Shown: positions 24,648-30,638 of the stretch, one piece after another
How the letters are laid out: each line of letters starts with the position of its first letter
Numbering within the stretch: the first letter of the stretch is position 1
Origin: a virus
DNA: 31,916 nt
Reading direction: 5' to 3' (one strand)
IMG/VR virus record: IMGVR_UViG_3300025087_000238
Span: 1-31,916 of that record
Position numbers and translations under genes: made by a program
The notes under the pieces: generated by a model
The model's database searches: none
What the model was told of the DNA's origin: nothing
What the model saw: only the letters and a program-made list of their open reading frames with translations

Positions 24648-25134
24648 CGGGGCCTCCTTGCTTGGCCGCGGGCTTCGGCTTCGGGCTCGAGCCGGCGCCC
24701 TTCGCGAGCCGCATCGCGCCGGTCACCCAGTCGGTCCACTCCGGCTCCTCGCCGACGGCGTGGAAGGCCTCGGCGGCCTCCGGCCGGCGGCGGTAGTAGG
24801 CGGCGACCCGGGCCGCGAACTTCCCCGGCGCTTCGTGGGCGAGCGGGTGGAGCTGGACCGGGAAGCGAGCCGGCCAGGGCGCCTGGGGGTCGCCCGCGCG
24901 CGCCTTCCAGGTCTTGTAGAGCGGCACCAGGACGGTGTCGGCGAAGGTGTCCTCGGGGGTCTGGTTGAGGCCCTTGTCGGTGAGGTCGTCCCGCTCGGAG
25001 CGCTCGTCCTCGGCGGAGCCGTCGTCGTCGCCTTCATCGTCGCCCTCGGCGGGGTCGTCGGGCTCCCGGTAGTCGGGATCCTCGTCCTCGGACTTCCGGG
25101 CGATCTGGCGGGCCAGGCGGCGCAGCGGATCCAT
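24487..25134 (-). CDS. Acidic/proline-rich head-entry protein, unknown
   Basis: 215 aa from ATG at 25134 (MDPLRRLARQIARKSEDEDP); a longer frame upstream is only a shadow of the 1033-aa gene. An acidic segment (DEGDDDGSAEDERSERDDL, 34-52) is followed by a folded helical core of about 80 residues (TPEDTFADTVLVPLYKTWKA, EAPGKFAARVAAYYRRRPEA, WTDWVTGAMRLAKG). After residue 147 it becomes Pro/Ala/Gly/Arg filler and runs 161 nt into the next gene. Either the tail is a disordered extension or a frameshift has moved the true stop. The gene has its own promoter at 25174-25203. Function unknown. Confidence 0.58.
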   Translation of the reverse strand: MDPLRRLARQIARKSEDEDPDYREPDDPAEGDDEGDDDGSAEDERSERDDLTDKGLNQTPEDTFADTVLVPLYKTWKARAGDPQAPWPARFPVQLHPLAHEAPGKFAARVAAYYRRRPEAAEAFHAVGEEPEWTDWVTGAMRLAKGAGSSPKPKPAAKQGGPDASPNRRPGPAGAPRPAAGAPPRRPAAAPRPAPNLGSRGGGGPGGVRGVGPRG

Positions 25135-25173
25135 TGGCGGTCTCCCCGGACGACGTCCCCTGTGTGCGCGCCT

Positions 25174-25203
25174 ATCGTAGCGCCGCAGAGAGGGAGTGCG
25201 CAA
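25174..25203 (-). promoter_or_regulatory. Late promoter upstream of the 24487-25134 gene
   Basis: Minus strand TTGCGC (25203-25198), 18-nt spacer, TACGAT (25179-25174), about 40 nt before the ATG at 25134. The spacer contains CCCTCTCTGCGGCGC, close to the sheath promoter spacer (TTCCTCTCCGCCGCGG). It lies in the 89-nt gap after the 1033-aa gene. Confidence 0.6.
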
Positions 25204-25223
25204 CGGCGCAGGAGGTCTCCGGC

Positions 25224-28200
25224 CTACTCGCCGTTCTCTCGCGCCTGGCGCTCGCTGTGGGCGAAGTCGCTCTCGCCGGGGAGGCGGGCGAGCTTCACGG
25301 TGCGGGGGCGCTTCTTCTTCTCGGGCGGCGGGTCTTCCTCGCCGCCGACGACCACCAGGGCATGGCGCTGCAGCTCGAACTCCTTCATCTTCCCGTCGGG
25401 GTCGGAGACCCGGAACGCCCGGACGTAGGGGTGTTCCTGGAGGCGGCCGACCGTGTAGTACCCCTCGATCTCGTAGGTCTCGATGGCCTTCCCGGGCTCG
25501 TCCGGCGGGTCGAGGTTCACGAAGTGGACGCCCGGCTGCGCGTGGGGCTCGAAGAGCCGCGCGCCGGACTCGTTCGCGGCCATCATGGCCGCCTTCCAGT
25601 CCTCGTGGTAGACCGCCGAGCGCGCGCTGTCGCGGACGTTCCGACGCAGGCCTTCCCGCTCCTCGTCCGTCACTTTCGCGTACTTCCCGGAGTAGATCGG
25701 GCTCTTCAGCTCCTCCCGGTACTTCGCGTCGGTCGCGGACTCCACCCGCTGCTCGAACGTTTCCTCGCGCTGGCGCCCCTCTTCCAACAGGTCGTGCAGC
25801 CCCGTCCCCTCCTTGAAGCTCGGCAGCAGGATCGGCTGCTTCATCCCCTTCGGCATGAACGCCTTGTGGCCGCTCCCCTCGGCCGGGCCGACGAGGTTGA
25901 CGCGGGACACCGTCGTCTCGGGACGCCCGCGGTACTGGTCGTGCTTCTTCACGGTGAACTTCACCCGCATCTTCACGCCCTGCTCGAAGCTGCGCGGCAG
26001 GTTCGACGCGAACCACTTCAGGGTGTGGCCGTCCGGGGTCTCCATGGTGACCAGGGTCGACTCCCCCCACTGCCCTGGTTCCATTTCGCGGGTGGCGATG
26101 ACCGTGACGTCGGTCTCCGCCTTCTCGCCGGGCTTGCCGAAGTGCCCGGCCTCCGCCGCCCGCTTCTTCGACAGGATCTCGCCCTGCTCCCGCTGGTAGC
26201 CGCGGACGAGGTACGCCGCCATCCCGAACACGTCCTTGTGGACGTAGTCCTCCGTGATGACCGTCCGCAGGTTGTGGCCGAAGGTGTCCAGGGACTCGAC
26301 GGGGACCTCGACGTACTTCTTCTTCGCCCAGGCGATCGTCTTGCGCGCCAGCTCTTCGTCGGCGGCCTCGGGGTTGATGCTCCCGCCCGCCCCCAGAACC
26401 TTGCGGGCCTCTTCGACCGGCATGAACAGGGTCCGCAGCGCGTCGTCCACCGTCGCCGTCTTCGGGTGGAACTCGTCGGAGGCCTGCGCCGCCGCTTTCG
26501 AGACCCAGCCGGTCTCCCGGATCGCCCAGGCGACGTGCGACAGAAAGCGGTGGAGACCGGCGCCCTCGGGCTTTCCGCCACCGCCGAAGCCGTCGCTGCC
26601 CTCGCCGTCGTCGGCGGCCATGCCGGCGAGGATGCGGTTCGCGTCGGCCCAGATCGTGAGGGCGTTCATCGCCCCCTCGGGATCATGGCCGCCCAGGAAG
26701 TCCTTGACGCAGGACGTCCCGATCGTCTTGTGCTCGCCGCTCTTCTCGCTCTTGACGATGTAGGCGCCCTTGCGGTCGCGCTTCATCTGGCAGTGGTCGC
26801 AGTCCCGGTGGTGCTCCCGCGTGCGGAGCTTGAGCGGGACCTCTTCTCCGGCGGCGGTCTTGAAGATCCAGCCGCCGTTCGGGGTCTCCTTCGCCTTGGC
26901 GATGAACTTCCAGCCCGCGAGCTGCGGCGGGTCGCCGATGAGACGGACCTCGCAGACCTGACGGGTGACAACCGTCTTGTAGGTCTGGTGGTGCATCTGC
27001 ATTTCGTGGGTCTCGGTCTCGACCCGACGGGAGCCGGGGACCTCCTCCCACTTCAACTCCGGGACGTGGAGCCGGCGCGCCCGCTTGTTGAGCGCCTCGA
27101 TCTCCTTCTCGAAGCGCTTCAGGTGCTGCGTCTGGATGATGGCCGTCTTCGGCCCGCCCTTGCCGCCGTCGCCTTCGTTCTCGGCTTCGGCGGCGGCGGC
27201 TTCCTCCCGCTCGACGGCGTGGGCCTCGACCTGCCGCTCGAGCTTCTCCGCCGGCTCCGGGGCCTCCGGCTCGTCCGGCTTCCGCCGGCGGCGGGCGCTC
27301 TCCTCGGCGGCTTCCTGCCGCTGGCGCTGCTCCGCTGCGGTGACCTCGTCGGGGTTCACGCGGGCGGGGGTCGCCAGCGTCTCCGATCCGGCGGCGTTCC
27401 TGCGGTTCTTCTCGTCCACGGGAAGCGCGTCCCACTCCGCCTTCAAGCGCATGTACTCGCCCGGCTGGCTCAGCTCGGCCGCGGACCATTGGAGCCGAAC
27501 GTCGCTCGAAGGTTCGACCGGCTTCTCGGGTACGACCACGCCGCGCGCCTGCCGCATCCGGTCGTAGCCGCGCTTCGTGACGTAGCCGCCCATGTTGTGG
27601 AGTCCCCACAACTCCTGGAAACGGGTTGCCACCTTCACCGCGTCGTTGGCGCTCCAGCCGATCTCTCTGGCCGCCGCTGCGGCCTCCTTCTTGGTGGGGA
27701 ACTTCACCAAGTGGCGCCAGACGTCGATCATCCGCGAGCCGGTCTCGTTGGACGTCTCCGCGATGTCGAACGACTCGGGATCCGGGCCACGAGTGGGGGC
27801 CCACCCGGGCGACTTCGGATCGTCTACCGCTCTCACTGCCACGTCCGGCTTCCGCTCCCGCGACTGCCCCTCCAACTTCGCCGCTGCCGGCGTCGGCTCC
27901 GGCGCCTTCCACTCCGCCTTCGGGGCCGGCGCCGCGGCCGGTTCCGGCTCATGGTGCTGCACCGCCGCCCAGGGGAGCGGCTTCGCCAACTTCGCGACCC
28001 GGCTCCCGGACGGCGGTTCGGGGTGGGCGACGGCGACCGTCCGCGGCGCCCCGAACAGGTCGCCCTGCGGTGCATCGGTGGCGCGCCGGCGGGGCTCCTC
28101 CGGGGGCTTCAGCGCGAGGGTGCGCGGGGCGTCGAAGAGCGACTGCTGCACCGGGCGCTGGTAGGGCGCTTCCCGGTGCGGCCCGGCGCCCAGGTGCTGG

Positions 28201-28325
28201 TGCTCCTGCCGCTGGTACTCGAACTCCGGCTTCCCGTCCTTGCCGAACCGTTCCGCGATGATCTTCCCGCCACGGGGGCCGATTCGGACGATGGGGTGGG
28301 CGGCGGGCGGCGAGTAGTCGGCCAT
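25224..28325 (-). CDS. Polyvalent-like protein A: IGPRGG module, cysteine domain, OB-fold-like segment, two QxxLF motifs
   Basis: 1033 aa, ATG at 28325 with GGAGG 6 nt upstream; first gene of the late operon. Residues 11-37 carry the shared module (PIVRIGPRGGKIIAERF, DGKPEFEY). QQSLF (60-64) and QGDLF (87-91) follow, each within APRT phrases. A long Pro/Glu/Ala linker (125-390) holds a helical patch (FPTKKEAAAAAREIGWSAND). Residues 420-555 form a domain with DCDHCQMKRDRKGAYIVKSE and TIGTSCVKDFLGG (C509, C512, C539), seen in phage and plasmid proteins. Residues 738-812 look like an OB-fold (TLVTMETPDGHTLKWFASNL, VKMRVKFTVKKHDQYRGRPE), probably binding nucleic acid. The C-terminal 190 residues are charged helices. 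No HExxH or nuclease motif was found. I infer an ejected DNA-associated protein. Confidence 0.62.
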   Translation of the reverse strand: MADYSPPAAHPIVRIGPRGGKIIAERFGKDGKPEFEYQRQEHQHLGAGPHREAPYQRPVQQSLFDAPRTLALKPPEEPRRRATDAPQGDLFGAPRTVAVAHPEPPSGSRVAKLAKPLPWAAVQHHEPEPAAAPAPKAEWKAPEPTPAAAKLEGQSRERKPDVAVRAVDDPKSPGWAPTRGPDPESFDIAETSNETGSRMIDVWRHLVKFPTKKEAAAAAREIGWSANDAVKVATRFQELWGLHNMGGYVTKRGYDRMRQARGVVVPEKPVEPSSDVRLQWSAAELSQPGEYMRLKAEWDALPVDEKNRRNAAGSETLATPARVNPDEVTAAEQRQRQEAAEESARRRRKPDEPEAPEPAEKLERQVEAHAVEREEAAAAEAENEGDGGKGGPKTAIIQTQHLKRFEKEIEALNKRARRLHVPELKWEEVPGSRRVETETHEMQMHHQTYKTVVTRQVCEVRLIGDPPQLAGWKFIAKAKETPNGGWIFKTAAGEEVPLKLRTREHHRDCDHCQMKRDRKGAYIVKSEKSGEHKTIGTSCVKDFLGGHDPEGAMNALTIWADANRILAGMAADDGEGSDGFGGGGKPEGAGLHRFLSHVAWAIRETGWVSKAAAQASDEFHPKTATVDDALRTLFMPVEEARKVLGAGGSINPEAADEELARKTIAWAKKKYVEVPVESLDTFGHNLRTVITEDYVHKDVFGMAAYLVRGYQREQGEILSKKRAAEAGHFGKPGEKAETDVTVIATREMEPGQWGESTLVTMETPDGHTLKWFASNLPRSFEQGVKMRVKFTVKKHDQYRGRPETTVSRVNLVGPAEGSGHKAFMPKGMKQPILLPSFKEGTGLHDLLEEGRQREETFEQRVESATDAKYREELKSPIYSGKYAKVTDEEREGLRRNVRDSARSAVYHEDWKAAMMAANESGARLFEPHAQPGVHFVNLDPPDEPGKAIETYEIEGYYTVGRLQEHPYVRAFRVSDPDGKMKEFELQRHALVVVGGEEDPPPEKKKRPRTVKLARLPGESDFAHSERQARENGE

Positions 28326-28345
28326 CGGGACCTCCAGAGAGGAAC

Positions 28346-28374
28346 TTGACGCGCTCCCGGCCCGATGCTACCAC
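28346..28374 (+). promoter_or_regulatory. Possible plus-strand promoter before the tRNA
   Basis: Plus strand TTGACG (28346-28351), 17-nt spacer, TACCAC (28369-28374). It would read through the hairpin at 28405-28435 toward the tRNA at 28443. On the minus strand the same DNA holds a possible late promoter -10 TAGCAT (28370-28365) with a TCTCC element upstream and a poor -35. The -10 elements overlap, so the two would compete. Confidence 0.35.
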
Positions 28375-28404
28375 GGGAGACGTCGTCGTTCTCCTCCCGG
28401 TGTT

Positions 28405-28435
28405 GGGCCCGGTCGGACGCCATCCGGCCGGGCCC
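28405..28435 (+). terminator. GC-rich stem-loop with short T-run
   Basis: Arms at 28405-28417 and 28423-28435 (GGGCCCGG, T-G wobble, CGGA, then TCCG and CCGGGCCC) form 13 pairs around the 5-nt loop CGCCA, followed by TTTCC. It looks like a rho-independent terminator or attenuator on the plus strand, although it lies just 7 nt before the tRNA. On the minus strand it precedes the late operon. Confidence 0.5.
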
Positions 28436-28442
28436 TTTCCGT

Positions 28443-28514
28443 GGGAGGGTGGCTCAGCGGTAGAGCAGCGGCCCGATAAGCCGCAGGTCGCAGGTTCGAG
28501 CCCTGCCCCTCCTA
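28443..28514 (+). tRNA. tRNA-Ile (anticodon GAT)
   Basis: A 72-nt cloverleaf: acceptor GGGAGGG (28443-28449) with CCCTCCT (28507-28513; first pair G-U), T8, D stem GCTC/GAGC (28452-28455, 28463-28466), anticodon stem GCGGC/GCCGC (28468-28472, 28480-28484), loop CCGATAA, 5-nt variable loop, T arm GCAGG-TTCGAGC-CCTGC (28490-28506), discriminator A28514. The anticodon GAT at 28475-28477 reads isoleucine ATC/ATT. Position 33 is C rather than the near-universal U, and no CCA is encoded. It differs clearly from the usual rRNA-operon tRNA-Ile, so it may be phage encoded or a decayed gene. Position just outside an inverted repeat and at the end of the phage block also makes it a candidate attachment site, but no duplicated core was found. 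Confidence 0.8.
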
Positions 28515-28525
28515 CTCGTGCCCCT

Positions 28526-28569
28526 CCCGGGAGAGCATCCCGGGACCGACGCCCGCCCGGGAAACCGGG
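28526..28569 (+). other. Two hairpins 3' of the tRNA
   Basis: CCCGGGA/TCCCGGG (28526-28532 and 28538-28544; loop GAGCA) and CCCGG-GAAA-CCGGG (28556-28569), the latter with a GNRA tetraloop. The second stem ends inside the left inverted repeat. They may define the 3' end of the tRNA precursor; no T-tract follows directly. Confidence 0.45.
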
Positions 28570-28587
28570 TAGTGGGTCACTTTGATC
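28568..28587 (+). repeat. Left 20-bp inverted repeat
   Basis: GGTAGTGGGTCACTTTGATC here is the exact reverse complement of 31841-31860. Flanking bases on both sides differ between the two copies. It may be the end of a mobile cassette. No target duplication is evident next to the repeats. Confidence 0.75.
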
Positions 28588-28600
28588 TTTCGCCCGCGTG

Positions 28601-28630
28601 TTGCCGGCATCGTACCTCTTCGGATACGAT
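28601..28630 (+). promoter_or_regulatory. Promoter with inverted-repeat operator for the 28665 gene
   Basis: TTGCCG (28601-28606), 18-nt spacer, TACGAT (28625-28630). The repeats ATCGTA (28609-28614) and TACGAT (28625-28630) are inverted to each other and the second is the -10 itself, so a repressor bound there could block initiation. The expected start near 28637 leaves about 28 nt of leader with an AGGAGG site. Confidence 0.45.
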
Positions 28631-28664
28631 CCGCTCGTGAGACAGAGGAGGACGGGAGGGCGAC

Positions 28665-28919
28665 ATGGGAAGGCTGTTCGGGTTGTTCGACGGCGCCGTG
28701 CGCCGAGCGGTGCGCTGGTGGGTGGGGCTGATCCGGGACGAGAAGACGCAGGACCGCCGCCGCCGAGAGCAGGAGGAAGCCCCGCCGCCGCTGTCTGCGG
28801 CCGAAGCCGAGGAACACCGGCGGCGTGTGCTGGAGTTAGCAGACAGCCTCAGCCCTCGGACTTCTGCTGGAAAAGGGCCCGATTCTGGAACCGCGCTTCC
28901 CGGATCACAGACCGCGTAG
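28665..28919 (+). CDS. Small plus-strand protein with amphipathic N-terminus, unknown
   Basis: 84 aa, ATG at 28665 with AGGAGG/GGGAGGG upstream and a plausible promoter at 28601-28630. The N-terminal helix (GRLFGLFDGAVRRAVRWWVG) is amphipathic and rich in Trp, Phe and Arg, as in membrane-associating peptides, and is followed by a charged stretch (KTQDRRRREQEEAPPP) and a short helix (SAAEAEEHRRRVLELADSL). The last 71 nt are antisense to a minus-strand gene. No family is known to me; the tail after residue 62 has little protein character, so the real product could be shorter if a frameshift is present. Confidence 0.5.
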   Translation: MGRLFGLFDGAVRRAVRWWVGLIRDEKTQDRRRREQEEAPPPLSAAEAEEHRRRVLELADSLSPRTSAGKGPDSGTALPGSQTA

Positions 28920-29070
28920 CTCCGAACGCTTCGACGGCAGCCTTGCTGGCGGCGTCGAGAGCATCCTGGTTGAACAGAAGGTCGCGCGCCGTGCGACTTG
29001 GATCGGTCGCGAAGAAGATGGTGACGGCGGCGCTGAACAGGGCCGCATCAACGTCGAGTCGGCTATCCAC
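28849..29070 (-). CDS. Small GTG-start protein, unknown
   Basis: 73 aa beginning GTG at 29070, with GGAGGGG 6 nt upstream (MDSRLDVDAALFSAAVTIFF). Residues 8-22 are hydrophobic, then helical (LLFNQDALDAASKAAVEAFG, VIREARFQNRALFQQKSEG). It might be a small peripheral membrane or regulatory protein. It lies 72 nt downstream of the transposase stop, so it could be cotranscribed, and a weak promoter (TTACCG, 17 nt, TAGGGT) is present in the gap. The coding 3' end overlaps the convergent gene by 71 nt. Confidence 0.5.
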   Translation of the reverse strand: MDSRLDVDAALFSAAVTIFFATDPSRTARDLLFNQDALDAASKAAVEAFGATRSVIREARFQNRALFQQKSEG

Positions 29071-29141
29071 GGGTCCCCTCCATGGTGTGGTTGAGGGGAC
29101 ACCCTACCGCGGACTGGCCGGCTCGGTAACTGCTCCGGCGC

Positions 29142-30056
29142 TCAGCCCTCGGCGCCTTCGTTCGTCTTCGGCTTGTTGCGCGTGCGGCGCGGCCCCTTCT
29201 CCGCCTCTTCGGCGTCTTCGCGCGCCACGAGCATCGCGACCAGGTCGGAGACTTCCCAGAGGCGGTCCGTGACCTTGGCGGCCATCGCCGGGGTGACCCG
29301 CAGCGAGGAGTGGATCCGGCAGAAGTTGTAGTGGAAAAAGTGCAGCGCGATGGCGGCCGCGTGGTTCTGCACCTTCTTCGAGAAGGCGTTGGTCAGGCGC
29401 GTGAACCGGCGCATGCTCATGCGCATCGTGAGGTTCTGGCGCTCGACGTAGGACGTGGAGACCAGCGCCTCATCCGGGCGTCCCGTGACGGCGATCTTCT
29501 CGACGCCGGTGCAGACCGCTGGGCTGTAGCGGGTTTCTGGGTTCCGGTTGCTGCCCTCGCCGCCGTACTGCTTGATGAGCTGCGCGAAGTCGATGTCGCA
29601 GCCGAAGGCGTCTTCAACGGCCTGCACGTAGAGCTTGAGGCCGTCGCTGGTGAGCTGCACGCGGCTCGCCAGACGGCTCGCCAGGTCCTTGATGAACGCG
29701 CCCGCGGTGTACCCGTCGCGGTCCCCGACCAGCCAGCTCGGGACGAGCTTCGTCTCAGCGTCGATGGCGGTCCAGGTCCAGACGTCGCCGACGCCAAACT
29801 GACCCTTCATGCTGACGGGAACGTTCTTCTGCTTGGAGTAGCAGAAGGACCAGATCTCGTCGACCTCGATCTGCTGGCAGGGGAGGTTCCGCAGGGCCTT
29901 GTCCTGGTACTCCGAGCAGACCTCGCCCAGCGCCACGAGGAGCTTGGTGACGGTGTTCTTGGAGACGTCCGCGATGCGAGCGGTGGCCCGTACCGAGTTC
30001 CCCTCGACGAGGAGCTTGGTGATGAGGACGCGGGTCTTGTTGTCGAGGCGGTTCAT
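29142..30056 (-). CDS. IS1-type DDE transposase
   Basis: 304 aa from ATG at 30056 (MNRLDNKTRVLITKLLVEGN). Residues 8-45 are a helix-turn-helix (GNSVRATARIADVSKNTVTK). The DDE-type catalytic set is Asp66 in VDEIWSF, Asp138 in LTSDGLKLY, and Glu205 in YVERQN, with the conserved ending FHYNFCRIHSSLRVTPAMAA. The start fits a promoter whose expected transcription start is the A of the ATG, so a leaderless message is likely; an upstream ATG at 30092 lies inside the promoter. No terminal inverted repeats could be found close to it, so it looks like a solitary gene, perhaps moved or inactive as an element. The C-terminal tail is acidic then basic (DAEEAEKGPRRTRNKPKTNE). Confidence 0.85.
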   Translation of the reverse strand: MNRLDNKTRVLITKLLVEGNSVRATARIADVSKNTVTKLLVALGEVCSEYQDKALRNLPCQQIEVDEIWSFCYSKQKNVPVSMKGQFGVGDVWTWTAIDAETKLVPSWLVGDRDGYTAGAFIKDLASRLASRVQLTSDGLKLYVQAVEDAFGCDIDFAQLIKQYGGEGSNRNPETRYSPAVCTGVEKIAVTGRPDEALVSTSYVERQNLTMRMSMRRFTRLTNAFSKKVQNHAAAIALHFFHYNFCRIHSSLRVTPAMAAKVTDRLWEVSDLVAMLVAREDAEEAEKGPRRTRNKPKTNEGAEG

Positions 30057-30063
30057 GTTCAGA

Positions 30064-30092
30064 AAGGTACCAGAACGCGCGGACGCGGTCAA
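30064..30092 (-). promoter_or_regulatory. Leaderless promoter of the transposase
   Basis: TTGACC (30092-30087), 17-nt spacer, TACCTT (30069-30064), then 7 nt to the ATG at 30056. Transcription should begin at or within a base or two of the start codon. No ribosome binding site precedes the ATG. Confidence 0.65.
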
Positions 30093-30133
30093 GCATTATC
30101 GGTCAGTTTGTTTCGTCCCGGCGAAATTGGAAG

Positions 30134-30170
30134 GGTGGGCCCTGCCGATTCAACGCCAACAGGGCCCACC
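30134..30170. terminator. Perfect 11-bp stem-loop, terminator-like
   Basis: GGTGGGCCCTG (30134-30144) pairs perfectly with CAGGGCCCACC (30160-30170) around a 15-nt loop. It lies just downstream of the 45-aa minus-strand gene (stop at 30185) and upstream of the transposase promoter. Beyond it on the minus strand is the moderately T-rich CTTCCAATTTCG. It probably isolates the two transcripts. Confidence 0.6.
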
Positions 30171-30184
30171 GCGAAGAGCGCCGA

Positions 30185-30322
30185 CTAGTCGCGGACCCAG
30201 ATCGGGAACGCGGCCAACCCGTAGCTCTGGGCGTAGAGCACCCGGCCGTTCCGGAGCCGGATGACCGGCCGGAAGATCAGGTGGTAGCCCGGCCTCGCGA
30301 CGATACCGCTGTACCGAGGCAT
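30185..30322 (-). CDS. Conserved-looking 45-aa protein, unknown
   Basis: 45 aa from ATG at 30322 with GGAAAGG 7 nt upstream (MPRYSGIVARPGYHLIFRPV; ends YGLAAFPIWVRD). A longer frame from upstream starts is unlikely because it is Arg/Gly-rich nonsense. The pattern FRPxIxLxNGxxxYAxxYGLxAFPI resembles small uncharacterised proteins of environmental bacteria, as far as I can recall. It looks like a small beta-sheet protein. A terminator-like hairpin follows and an operator-like palindrome lies upstream, so it is probably a single-gene regulated unit. Confidence 0.6.
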   Translation of the reverse strand: MPRYSGIVARPGYHLIFRPVIRLRNGRVLYAQSYGLAAFPIWVRD

Positions 30323-30355
30323 GGCACGAACCTTTCCGTTCATGCCGGCAGGGTC

Positions 30356-30391
30356 TTGACCGCGGGGCGGGCATGTGGATAGAATCCACAT
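30356..30391 (+). promoter_or_regulatory. Plus-strand promoter with palindromic operator
   Basis: TTGACC (30356-30361), 18-nt spacer, TAGAAT (30380-30385). The perfect palindrome ATGTGGAT-AGA-ATCCACAT (30373-30391) covers the -10, a classic repressor site. It also lies upstream of the divergent 45-aa gene, so it may control both directions. Confidence 0.6.
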
Positions 30392-30570
30392 CGTGTTGCG
30401 CCGCTCCGCGGTGGTTCTGCCGGCAGTTGGCGATGGGGACCCGTCCCGACCGGTGCTACCCACACCGTTCGGAACCAAGACCCGTCCCGAGACCCAACGG
30501 CCTCCCGTCCTCCCCCGACGCTCCGGCAACCCTTGCGGGCGCGTCGGGGAGGACGGCCACCTTGTTAATT
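30392..30570 (+). ncRNA. Candidate small RNA ending in a long hairpin
   Basis: A transcript from the promoter at 30356-30385 would start near 30392 and meet a long stem: 30505-30521 pairs with 30541-30556 (16 pairs, one bulged C), with an inner GCAA/TTGC helix at 30526-30536. TTGTTAATT follows at 30562-30570. Inside are CCGC/GCGG and the palindrome CTGCCGGCAG. No convincing protein frame with an RBS lies in this stretch. This makes a structured RNA of about 165-180 nt possible. The long hairpin could also be the 3' end of the minus-strand gene ending at 30639. Confidence 0.4.
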
Positions 30571-30638
30571 GCCCCTACAGCACCGGATATTTACAGCTGC
30601 GGGGCATCCGTCTTTCCGGTTCATCAACACCTCCGCCA

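Noticed and set aside
24487-26070. Minus-strand frame of 527 codons starting at 26070
   Set aside because: The upstream two thirds are an out-of-frame copy of the 1033-aa gene; only the part from ATG 25134 has protein character, so the start was moved there.
28443-28514. The tRNA as a proven prophage attachment site
   Set aside because: No integrase and no direct repeat of the tRNA 3' end were found in the window, so only the possibility is noted.
29071-30130. A complete IS1 element around the transposase
   Set aside because: No matching terminal inverted repeats or target duplication could be found next to the gene.
30185-30529. 114-codon version of the 45-aa protein
   Set aside because: The added N-terminus crosses the palindromic operator and has no protein character; the ATG at 30322 has a GGAAAGG site.
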